In this document: piece by piece, positions 49,047-58,202 of the stretch | Numbering within the stretch: the stretch's first letter is position 1 | How the letters are laid out: every line of letters starts with the position of its first letter | Source: Neopestalotiopsis rosae | Taxonomy: Eukaryota > Ascomycota > Sordariomycetes > Amphisphaeriales > Sporocadaceae | Assembly (NCBI GenBank): GCA_023078685.1 | Contig: JALGAS010000002.1 | Span: 620,001-684,000, forward strand | Direction of reading: 5' to 3' | Length of the DNA: 64,000 bases | Position numbers and translations under genes: made by a program | Notes under the pieces: generated by a model | Told to the model about the DNA's origin: nothing | What the model saw: only the letters and a program-made list of their open reading frames with translations | Databases searched by the model: none

Positions 49047-51155
49047 CTAACGTCCACTGGCTCTACCCATTGGTCCCCAGTTCTCCTTCGGGTTCGTTTG
49101 GTATCTAACCAGGCCCTTCCTGGACTTGTCTTTACCCAAAGCTTGATCAAACACAACCTCGAGCTTGTCGATTTTACTCTGTTCAGTCTCTTGCTCTTCA
49201 GCCTTGTCCTCGCCCTTGTTAACCTGGTCAAGTCTCAAAAGTTTGTAGGCTGCACTGCCCTCCTTGATCTTGTCTGTTTTGACCGGGGCTTTTTGGCGCA
49301 CCCATTCTCTCATGACATGCCAAATGACGGCCCAGGGAGCGTTCGTCTTGATACTTCCTGGCTTACAGTGGCTACGCGTGCTTTCGTAGCCAAGCCCACG
49401 AAGGGCGCCACGGAAACTCTCTTCGTCTGGACACGAGCAATGCACTGCCCCTGCAAGGTACGAAGGATGGAAAAAGAAGGGGTATGGTTCGATGAAAGCA
49501 AGCTCGTCATCTTTGTGTGCTTCTAGGGTGTCCTCGGGGGCGGGAAGGGATAGCTCCTCCAGCGCTGTATGCAGCATGCCCTCAATTCTTTGCGTGGTGC
49601 CGTAAATTTCCTTGGAAGCATCTGGGAGACTGGATAGGATGCGCTGGACAAAGTCGGCCGAGTGGAGGGGTCCAGCATACATGGGACCGCCTAAATGTGT
49701 CTTGCTACCACAGTGTTTGCAGGTAGAATCGGTAGTGGGCGCTTGAGCAAACCCGTGCTTGTAAAAGACACCACTACCCTTGTTGTTGGGGACCTTCTTG
49801 TTGCGAAGGAGCAATTGAGTCTCCCAAGCGCCGCAGCCCTGGTCACAGCTGTACACGGACATGGTCTTGCCAGCCAGGAATTTAACTGAAGCCGGAGACT
49901 TTCGGATACGGACGAAGACTCTCAGGTAGTAATCAATCGACAAGCTGAGTAGAGGTTCGATGGCAAGACCATGGCGTGCAGCAGTGGTTGCTAAGGCATG
50001 CAAAACAAGGCGCAGACCAACTTCATGCGAGTGAAAGCCCTTGACAGTCACGCCTCCATACAGTGCAAAGGCCTTCTCGGGGTAGCCGTTCGAAGCAAAG
50101 ACTCCAGAGTCGGTGCAGGTTATGCAGAGCAGACCGCCGTCGTCGCGTACGGCATGAATGGCCGCGTCAAAAAATGTTGCCGCCGTTCCATATGGGTCGA
50201 GGTCAATAACATCGTATTTTCCAGACGGCGAATTCGGGCCCTTTTTGAAACCTCGAGGGTTCGTCTCGTGCTCTCGTGCGAGTTCGGTAGCAATCAGCGA
50301 GTACATGTGGGCGCGGGCATCGCCTTGGGTGACATTGACTTTTGATTCGACCCCATTGTGCGCAACGTTGCGCTTAATGGCCTCGACGGCAGAAGGAGTC
50401 AGGTCGTTGGCGGTGACCGATGTGACAAACGGCAGCTCTTGCGTGTATCGCAATGCTCGCAAGCCAGTGGCGGAGAGAGCATCGAGGATGGTGAATTTAG
50501 GTGGTTGTAGATTTCGCGGTTTGGGGACCCCCTCGGTTCCGTTTGTCTTGCTGGACTCTTTTAACTGTGCATCTTTCGATTCTTCAGTAATGTCCATCGG
50601 ATCGCCAGGCTGTTCTTGTTGAGGTGCTGCGGCTGGTTCCTCGTGGGCTGGAGCTGCCACCGCATCTGTCGATGCAACCGGAGAAGCATCCTGTTCTTGC
50701 GCATTGCCGTCCTCGCCTTCGTCCCTCTTTCGCTTCTTGTTGATAATCTTGTTGTTGATCTTTCTCTCGGTAGCAGCGCGTCGTTTTGCGACTACTTCCT
50801 CACCGTACGCCTTGATCGCAAGGACAGTAAGGTCGCGGTTGAATTGCTGAATGGGATTGTAGAAGACCTTTTGTTGCTCCTCCTCGGTGGGGGCGTCTTT
50901 TGAGTCATTGTCGTCTGCTTTGGCGACTAGATTCAAAATCCGACCCAAGCCTTCCTTGACCTCGAGGAATTCTTCGCCGTTGATGGTAATTCGTTGCCTG
51001 TTTACAGAATCTTGCGCCTGGGCCTTGGCCTTCTTGTTCTTGGATTGAGGCGCCATGGTCGTGCGGGCGGCCTGCAGTAGCTGGGTTGTGCCAAAAGATC
51101 GAATCACCTGTCGGAAGATGGCATAGCGCAGCGTCGCAGACGTGGTGCAAAGCAT
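49047..51155 (-). CDS. TRM1: tRNA (guanine26-N2)-dimethyltransferase Trm1
   Basis: Forms N2,N2-dimethylguanosine at position 26 of tRNAs in nucleus and mitochondria (family knowledge). One exon, 702 residues from the first ATG. Residues 1-33 are Arg/Ser/Thr-rich with no acidic residue and look like a mitochondrial presequence. A second in-frame ATG at 51056 (residue 34, TTMAPQSKNKK) would give a 669-residue form without it, which parallels the two start sites of yeast TRM1. A bipartite basic stretch at about 125-144 (ending NKKRKR) could direct nuclear import. Catalytic motifs are LDALSATGLRALR (about 224-236) and DLDPYGTAATFFD (about 318-330), and a zinc-type CKHCGSKTHLGGPMY follows later. 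An Ala/Pro/Glu-rich insertion sits at about 145-215. Confidence 0.95.
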   Translation of the reverse strand: MLCTTSATLRYAIFRQVIRSFGTTQLLQAARTTMAPQSKNKKAKAQAQDSVNRQRITINGEEFLEVKEGLGRILNLVAKADDNDSKDAPTEEEQQKVFYNPIQQFNRDLTVLAIKAYGEEVVAKRRAATERKINNKIINKKRKRDEGEDGNAQEQDASPVASTDAVAAPAHEEPAAAPQQEQPGDPMDITEESKDAQLKESSKTNGTEGVPKPRNLQPPKFTILDALSATGLRALRYTQELPFVTSVTANDLTPSAVEAIKRNVAHNGVESKVNVTQGDARAHMYSLIATELAREHETNPRGFKKGPNSPSGKYDVIDLDPYGTAATFFDAAIHAVRDDGGLLCITCTDSGVFASNGYPEKAFALYGGVTVKGFHSHEVGLRLVLHALATTAARHGLAIEPLLSLSIDYYLRVFVRIRKSPASVKFLAGKTMSVYSCDQGCGAWETQLLLRNKKVPNNKGSGVFYKHGFAQAPTTDSTCKHCGSKTHLGGPMYAGPLHSADFVQRILSSLPDASKEIYGTTQRIEGMLHTALEELSLPAPEDTLEAHKDDELAFIEPYPFFFHPSYLAGAVHCSCPDEESFRGALRGLGYESTRSHCKPGSIKTNAPWAVIWHVMREWVRQKAPVKTDKIKEGSAAYKLLRLDQVNKGEDKAEEQETEQSKIDKLEVVFDQALGKDKSRKGLVRYQTNPKENWGPMGRASGR

Positions 51156-52278
51156 TCAAAAATGTGTCGCAGATCCAAGACTAATAATCTTTTGTGGCCA
51201 CCAGAGCAGATACTGAGGTCATCGCCGAGGCAACATTCAAGCTCTCTCTCACTGCGATCTTCGAAAAAATAAATGGTTCTGCCGGGCGGTCAGAGCTTCT
51301 GTACTTGATTCTATAGCGCTGTCCAATCGCTACGATTCCGGGGTCCAGCAACGGATTTAGCGGACCCACCGCGCCGGTATTAGATGCTACAAGGCAGAAG
51401 TAGTATAGCTTACAGGGGACTGGGCTGCTGAGTATTTCGGGGTTGTGTCAAATCGGAGTGGTATTCATTATGACAGCAGTTTGAAAACAAATGAAAAGTT
51501 CCTATTGGTAAGGGCACCTTCTGCTTAATATATCCATGAAAAAACTGCAAGGCACTATTAGAAGCAGGAAGAACCGATCGGCATCAGCCATACCGGCCTT
51601 TATTCTGTTGTGTGCATATAAAGCATAATTTGGCAGTTTTTAGGTCCGTAAATCTGTTCTAGGTACCTATCTTTGATCGCAAACAACCTTTCTGTCCGTG
51701 TATGCGCCGTATGTTGTGATCATTGTAGATCGCTGCATCTATCCACAGTTCCCTATAAACTCGAACACTATCACTTTGGTTTTCTCAAATCACGCTGTAT
51801 CTCGAGGATGTCGCGAGGTTGATCTGCATTCAACATTTAGCAAAATGCATATCAGTTCTCATAACCCGGTACTATACTTGCGAGTGCAAGGCGCAATGGA
51901 TGCCTTTCCCTCTCCTTGTCGAGAAGTGGAATTGCGTGACTGATGCCTTCCTCCTACGAACTTGCCAGTCAGGCCATGGAGCTATCGATCGCAGTCGACT
52001 CTGTCAATTCTTGATTTCTTCTGGTAGGTGCATCTTGTGAGGCCGTCAGCTACATTCCACATCTCACTCCAAACAGTATCCAAGCTTCGGCCTCCGAAAA
52101 TATCGTCTTGTCTTGACTCGATTTTGCCATTCTTGGACTTTGTAGCGGATTTCAGGAATTTGTTGCTTGTTGTGCTCCTCCTTGCCTGTCTATTTTTTTC
52201 CTGGGCAAGACATCTTGACAATTCCTGGACAAAGGACTCTCTGCAACTTTCTGGCCTTCCGCTACCTTCGTGTAAACC
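51156..52278. other. Divergent 1.1-kb promoter region, TRM1 / SLATT gene
   Basis: Between two divergent start codons. The SLATT side is rich in pyrimidines before 52279. Frames at 51698-52282 show no motif. No tRNA seen. Confidence 0.55.
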
Positions 52279-53239
52279 ATGACAACCACAATCTTTCCAA
52301 AGCCTGAACAGGCTCCGACACTACCAGGCCTGCAGCTCGACAGGGTTAGCAATCAAGCGCCTCAGCCTCCTCGACACCTGCACATGGCTGCGGCTACTAC
52401 ACCCTCTCCCACTTCTTCACCAGTGACCCAGAAACCCGGGAAACAATATCGGACCATGAACCAACAAGAATGGGTCCAATTCTGTCACGGGGTTGGAGTT
52501 ATGAAGGACAACGAGAGTACGACAGTCATCCGTCCGACTGCTTGGTGAGTGTCCAGACTGGAGAGGGCACTGGTAGCTGGCCTTCCTTTCCAAACCCCCC
52601 AAAGGCATCATATGGGGTTAACAGGTTCTGCTGGTGGAACGCATTGCTGACTAATGTATCAATGCCAGGTACTGGCCGCCGAGAGGATTTCCGGATGGGC
52701 TCTATCAAGATGTGCTCTGGGAGAAGGCCAAATTCACCTACTCGTTCCACATTATCGCAACCATTGTGTGAGTCTTGCCCCTTTCGGTGATGATCCAAGC
52801 CATGGCTAATTTCTTCCTTGTGAGTAGATGGATATTAATGATAGTCCAACTCGCCCTCAATGCAGTCCTTACGGCCGTCGGCTCTTCATCGTCCCAGGAT
52901 AGCGTTGTGATCACCACCATTGCAGGCGTGAACACACTCGTCTCTGGTATCCTGGCCCTTATGCATAACTCTGGGCTGCCTGACCGGTACCGTTCGAACC
53001 GAAACGAGTTCGGAAAAATCGAGGACTATCTCAAGGAGATTGTCGACACGCGGCTTGTGCCTGTCGATGACTCCATTGTGGAGGTTATGGCGCACTGCTT
53101 TGATAAGTTTGCAAGCGCCCGACAGTCTGTGCAGGACAATGTTCCGGCTTCGTACGTGCCAGCTGCACAGAAGAATGCATCATCGTCTAAGGGCTCTCCC
53201 GTTGCATCTAAGCCTGCAGCGACTGATGTGAAGCACTGA
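52279..53239 (+). CDS. SLATT-like two-TM protein (fungal type)
   Basis: A small membrane protein of the fungal SLATT group, a two-helix domain first described with SMODS nucleotidyltransferase and SLOG proteins in bacterial conflict systems, where it is a predicted pore effector; no function is known in fungi. Three exons, 52279..52544, 52669..52767 and 52828..53239, give 258 residues, with introns of 124 and 60 nt. A Pro/Thr-rich N-terminus leads to QQEWVQFCHGVGVM (about 62-75) and PPRGFPDGLYQDVLW. Two hydrophobic helices are at about 116-139 (FHIIATIVWILMIVQLALNA) and about 148-167 (VVITTIAGVNTLVSGILALM), followed by the characteristic SGLPDRYR, then a helical segment (EFGKIEDYLKEI). The tail is Ser/Ala/Pro-rich. 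No partner sensor or nucleotidyltransferase is nearby. The family call is from motif memory. Confidence 0.72.
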
Positions 53240-54663
53240 GTCATCAGTCATCACGCGTATACTTAGGTATTCTTCGTGGTCCGAGCATGCCGGCAACATG
53301 AAGAGAAGTGTGAAAAGGCATATTTCTTGCATGACAAGTCGTCATTCATTTTTTTCCCCCAACGGCCTTTTGTCTTTGCGCCGTAAGTTTTGGAATCCAA
53401 ACAGAGCGCTCGATATTCGAATTTATCAATAGGAGCGGGATGAATTGGGATCATGCTCGGATTATAATCATTGATGGCATCTATCTACAGAAGGACTTCT
53501 GGGAGCAGATGTATTCTTATCTTTGAATGGATTGCTTCCAAATTTAGCTTGGCGGGTTTCTGTCAGGACGGACTGTCTTGTGTTTTTACACGTGGAAATA
53601 TCATTGATCCAGGGACTGATTCAAGGGTGTGTGAGGGGTGGGAAGCAGAACCAGGGATAACATCAAGGTTTCCAAAATGGTACATTGCAGCAAAACACCA
53701 ATCAAGTCCGGATTGAGACCGGCTAAAAACATATTGGACCGCGAAAAACCCTCTACGCATCCAAGGTATTATTCAATTGACATGGATCTAATAATGGCTC
53801 ACTGTCTACACTGTCTAACAATTGATTCATTGATTGATTGATCCAATCCTTTGACCCCTCCCCTCTGTCTGGTTCCCTTCCCTTCCCTTCCCTTGCTTCC
53901 CCAGCCGAAACCCAATTTGTATCTTTACCCCGGACTTGAGAAAAATCATGTCGCTTGTCGGCCGATTTCCAAGGTTTATTATCTCTGCTGAAATGGGTAG
54001 GTGCGATACGGACGTCTCCAAAGGCGTCATTGCCCGTTAACCGTCTACCCAGCCGAGGCTCCAAATTTGTTTCACGCAGTGTAAAAATAGTTGTGACATT
54101 GATTTCTTCCTTCTCTTTTTCCATACTCATACTGCGATTCCACCCCCATCTGCTTCAATGCAAGTAAACATGTCGGGCTCTCAAGTCTAGATGACTCTTG
54201 TTCATACTTTTAGTCGTTCGTCATGAGGTCCCCGATATCTCAATTCGACTTGCTTTAATAGTGCGTCTGCCGTCGAGAACTCTATCGGATACGCAGGGCG
54301 ACAAAAAGGCGATTCGGAAACTGAGACCACATGCTCTAATGTGCCGCTGCTTGTCCAGTCCAGTCCTGTCCAGTCCAGTTCCGTCTCGTCCTCAATTTAG
54401 CAAGCTTGATCTCAACGGTCGCTGGCTTCAGAATTTCAGATCTACTCCCTCCCCGTCATTGCCGGACCGAAGTCATATTGGATCAAACGCGCCGCCGTCG
54501 CTCGCTTCTTTTATTTCTTATTTTGAACCAATCTTGTTTAATTCTTGTCGCCTTATTATTACTACTATATTCATACCACCCGGCAGGGCTTCTGAATGCG
54601 CCATTTTGTCGCTCGTTATTTTGACTCCATTCCTGCGAAAAACAAACAAACATATACCCAAAC
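53240..54663. other. Spacer with pentamer repeats upstream of the glycosyltransferase
   Basis: 1.4-kb same-strand gap. It has TTGA repeats around 53822-53842, a TTCCC tract at 53873-53894, and clustered GTCCA units at about 54353-54379. The last 300 bp is pyrimidine-rich and probably the leader of the glycosyltransferase gene. No gene seen. Confidence 0.55.
53873..53894. repeat. TTCCC tandem repeat
   Basis: A little over four copies of a TTCCC unit in direct tandem on the plus strand, in a spacer that also carries TTGA and GTCCA repeats. Confidence 0.85.
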
Positions 54664-56319
54664 ATGTTCCGCCCCGTCTATGTTTCTGGAAGGGTGAGGT
54701 GGCTTCACTTCTTTGCAACATTCATAATAACGTGCGTCCTATTGTCTGCTATCCGCTATCACCGGCCACCACCGCGGCCTCCGAGCATCTACGACTACAC
54801 GGATGGTAAGACGGCGGGAACGTGGCTCAATGATACCCTGAACGAAGTTCTGGTCACGGACGAAGCCTCATATCTAAAGGACCTTGTCAGCCACTATGGG
54901 CTGTCGGAAAATATACCATGGTATGCAAGAAGGATACGGCCTTCCTTTAAATCAGATGTGAGGAATAGCATGACGGACACGGGTTCAAAATTCATGGCAC
55001 GAGATTTTCAGCGCGTTCAGACCGACGAGGAAAGACTGCATCTACATGCCGAAAAAGCGATACATCTCACCATGGGGCGGTCTCTCACCCCAGACAACCT
55101 GGACGTATCGTCTCTCATATTTGGCATTTCATCATCATATGGCCGACTTACCTATGCCGACGACGCGCTCATTCGTGACTGGGCACGGTGGCTTACGGAC
55201 GGCAAGGGCCGCACCAATGGAGCGAGTCTTGTTCTCACCCTGCACCGGGCCACGAATGCCGAAGTCAGCTACCTGAGTGCCAAGCTGAGAGAGCTGGGTA
55301 TCGACGCTGTGGTTTTGGCGGCGAACGAGCACTCGGATGTGACCTCGCGCTACATCGAGCTCATGCACATGCTCTCCCGTCGCAACGACGAGCTCTCCAG
55401 GGAGGGATATCCAAGGAAGTTTCTGGCGCTTGTCGACGACGACGTCTTCTTCCCGTCCCTCGGAAAGCTGCTAGACAGGTTGGCCAAGTTCAGCGAAAGC
55501 GAAAAAGTCTACCTTGGCATGCCGAGCGAGCGTGCCGACTGGACCGTCGAAAGCAACATTACTTTGACGTACGGCGGTGGTGCCGTCTTCTTCAATAATC
55601 GCATGACAAATGATCTGATCCATTTGCCGTGTCTGCAAGAAAGCGAATTCAGTCTCGAGGGTGAGCTGAAACCGCGCGGAGATGCGTATTGGGACGAGCA
55701 CATCTACAAATGTATCTCCCAGCACACGGATGAGGACATGCACGTGTTACCGTCTTTTTATATCCCTGAGGACGATTATCATGGGCTGAGAACCGGGTTC
55801 GAAGGGGGCGTACAACCCTTAGCTCTGCATCATTACAGACATCGGCATCGATTCGAGGCGTGGAAGGCGCACATGGTTTCTGGCCTCTGCGGCGAGGACT
55901 GCTTCTTGCAGCGCTTCTTCTTCCGCGACTCATGGATTTTGGTCAATGGTCATAGTATTTCGCACTATCCAGACGGAGTCGAGGTGGTGCCGATGCCAAG
56001 AACCTCACGGCTTGTAACGCAGCAAGATCGAGACAAGGAACGTGAGGTGAGAACGGCCGCACGCCTATTCATCGAGCCTGTTGAGGGAGGGAGTGTAAAA
56101 CAGCGCAAGGTCGTGAGCTGGACGGGCGTCAAGCGCACCTGGAGGTTACTGGACGCGCGCATGGGCGAAGACGGCGAGGTGTGGCAGGCGTACGTCAAGC
56201 GGAGGGGAAGTCCCATGAGTTATGGTGACGAGGACGACTGGATGCCAGACGATACGGTTCACTCCCAGGACAGTTCCAGTGACGAGGATTCCGTAATCAT
56301 GCTCATATGGGAGCCATGA
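54664..56319 (+). CDS. Type II membrane glycosyltransferase (GT31/Fringe-like)
   Basis: Predicted Golgi glycosyltransferase, fringe-like; donor and acceptor unknown. One exon, 551 residues. A signal-anchor helix at about 13-31 (WLHFFATFIITCVLLSAI) follows a short cytosolic tail, and a Pro/Arg-rich stem comes next. The luminal domain has LIFGISSSYGRL (about 151-162), where fringe-type enzymes start, a DDD motif in LALVDDDVFFP (Asp258-260), which would bind Mn and the nucleotide sugar, and then YLGMPSE, GGGAVFFNN (an acceptor-side loop) and GDAYWDEHIYKCI. The C-terminus is acidic and not conserved. The first ATG at 54664 begins the anchor. Convergent with the GNAT gene, 97 bp apart. Confidence 0.82.
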   Translation: MFRPVYVSGRVRWLHFFATFIITCVLLSAIRYHRPPPRPPSIYDYTDGKTAGTWLNDTLNEVLVTDEASYLKDLVSHYGLSENIPWYARRIRPSFKSDVRNSMTDTGSKFMARDFQRVQTDEERLHLHAEKAIHLTMGRSLTPDNLDVSSLIFGISSSYGRLTYADDALIRDWARWLTDGKGRTNGASLVLTLHRATNAEVSYLSAKLRELGIDAVVLAANEHSDVTSRYIELMHMLSRRNDELSREGYPRKFLALVDDDVFFPSLGKLLDRLAKFSESEKVYLGMPSERADWTVESNITLTYGGGAVFFNNRMTNDLIHLPCLQESEFSLEGELKPRGDAYWDEHIYKCISQHTDEDMHVLPSFYIPEDDYHGLRTGFEGGVQPLALHHYRHRHRFEAWKAHMVSGLCGEDCFLQRFFFRDSWILVNGHSISHYPDGVEVVPMPRTSRLVTQQDRDKEREVRTAARLFIEPVEGGSVKQRKVVSWTGVKRTWRLLDARMGEDGEVWQAYVKRRGSPMSYGDEDDWMPDDTVHSQDSSSDEDSVIMLIWEP

Positions 56320-56416
56320 TTTGATAAGCGTCAGAAAAACAAAAGTAAAACTTAGTATAATATCATAATGACAACGTCATGGACCAGTATATGGGTTTCT
56401 TGATGTCGACTACATT

Positions 56417-57163
56417 TCAGGGCACTTGGCGTCCATTATTCGTTTCCCATTGCTCCCACGATATCTCATATTCGAGTTCCTCGTCGCCGTTCGACGCCGT
56501 CTGGGGCCGGCCCTGCCACCCAAAGCGATCCAGGACCTTGACCATGGCGGCATTGCGCGCGAGCGTCGTCGCCGTGATGGCGTCGAACTGCAGGCCGCCG
56601 TCGGCCGCCGCGCGGAATCCCCACTCCATGGCCAGCCGCACCGCCTCGGTGGCGAAGCCGCGGCCGCGGTACTCTGGGTTGATCATGGCGCCCACGTCGC
56701 CGAGTCGTCTTTTTATCCTCTTGGGTGCGCTGCCGCTGCCGCCGCCGTCGACTTCTTGCTCGTTGATGCCGCCGTACCCGCCGAGACCAATCATGAGCCC
56801 GCCGCGGCGTCGCAGCTCCTGGCCCTCTGCCGTGTCTTCTGGCCCCCCGAGGTACACAATGGCCAGGTTGACGCGGCCGGGTCCCGAGAGGACTTGGCCG
56901 CGTTTACCTGTGCTACCACCATCCTCCACTACTGTCGGCTGGGCAGCACTGTCGCGCATGCGCGCAATCGCCGCCGTCGCCGTGGCCAGCTCCATGGGCT
57001 CTGCCTTGCGGTGCTCTGCCTGCTCCATGTCCGTGTTGCGCGGGTCCGAGAGGATGGCGGCAAAGGCGGCATTGTCCTCGGGCTCGAGCGTGCGGAGCAG
57101 GATGGGATGCGTGGGCGAGGCGAGGTGGGTGGGGAGGTGAGGGTAGGATTTGGTGGTTGCCAT
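56417..57163 (-). CDS. GNAT-family N-acetyltransferase
   Basis: GNAT acyl-CoA-dependent acetyltransferase of the RimJ/RimL-like type; substrate unknown. One exon. Starting at MATTKSYPHLPTHL (57163) gives 248 residues. The N-terminus has PILLRTLEPEDNAAFAAI, common for the type, and the acetyl-CoA loop is YRGRGFATEAV (about 165-175) after INPE. A frame extension to an ATG at 57331 would add 56 residues with a hydrophobic run (LLVLLYIPTLIVYLLIY) and a basic stretch; I treat this as leader sequence, but a membrane-anchored form is possible. Low-complexity loops (Gly/Ser and acidic) sit at about 71-95 and 137-146. Confidence 0.8.
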   Translation of the reverse strand: MATTKSYPHLPTHLASPTHPILLRTLEPEDNAAFAAILSDPRNTDMEQAEHRKAEPMELATATAAIARMRDSAAQPTVVEDGGSTGKRGQVLSGPGRVNLAIVYLGGPEDTAEGQELRRRGGLMIGLGGYGGINEQEVDGGGSGSAPKRIKRRLGDVGAMINPEYRGRGFATEAVRLAMEWGFRAAADGGLQFDAITATTLARNAAMVKVLDRFGWQGRPQTASNGDEELEYEISWEQWETNNGRQVP

Positions 57164-58202
57164 TTTCTTCTTTTCCTTCTTATCTCTTCCAGTGTCCAAT
57201 GGGGGAGTCTCTTCCTGTGAGGGGGTGGGTGTTTGAGAGTTTTTATGGAGAGAATGAGATTCCAAGTAGGTGTATATCAACAAATATACTATCAAAGTTG
57301 GAATGTATAATAACACCAGTAAGGGTTTCACTCTACACTTCCTGGGGCAAAAAAACCTGATAAGGATTCGAAGAATTGGACCATGTCAAAGGTGACACCG
57401 GGGTATTTGAGGATTGGAGTCGTTGAGATGTACGAAGTACTTCGGGTTGCACGACAAGTTGGTCTGTACATATTCTCGTGGTCCAATGTACGCCATGGCG
57501 AGTGAGTGAGTCACCATCTGAGGCATCGACTACTTGGGCAATGTCCGACGCGAGGCGCTTTGCTGTACTCGCTTGACGTCCATCATCTAGTGTACGAAGC
57601 AGATAGGATTGCCATCATTGGGCTTGGACGTCGTTATAGCCCCCTACTTTTTACATGCATTGAGACGATCCGAGAGGGGCAGAGTGAGCACTAATGTGCT
57701 TAGGTTACCTACCTGCCTACACTAGCTACAATCCTTACAGTTTTAACGACTAGGATACAGAACCATCTTTGCCATCTTGCGGTCGAAGAAGATACTTCTG
57801 AGCACAATACTACTTTGCTGTCTATACGAAGTCTGCAGAAAGATAACGTAGGAAGACGTTGGTTAGTATACAAGAGCAATGTCATGCTACCGGCTGTCAT
57901 TCACGACATCGCTATCTCGAATGAAAAGACAAGGATGGTTGCATCAAGATTATATGATGAGTCATACTATCGCATGTTGTTTGCAGTCGAAGTTTCTCTT
58001 CTTCTATTGTCAAATGTGCTTTCCAATCAAATATGAATCTTGAATAATATGTTGCCTACGATTTGCAGGCAATGCCAAACCAATGAACCCAAACTCCGTC
58101 ACTATGCATTATCCTTGAGTCATCAAGACTCCTTCTATCATTTCAATATCATTTATGCCATTGCCCATTCCGATTCATTCCCTTATCCTAAAAGTCATTC
58201 CC
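57164..58202. other. Spacer between GNAT gene and oligopeptide transporter
   Basis: About 1 kb between two genes on the same strand, holding the GNAT promoter and leader and the OPT 3' UTR. A TTACCTACCTGCCTAC motif lies near 57704-57720. No gene seen. Confidence 0.5.
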
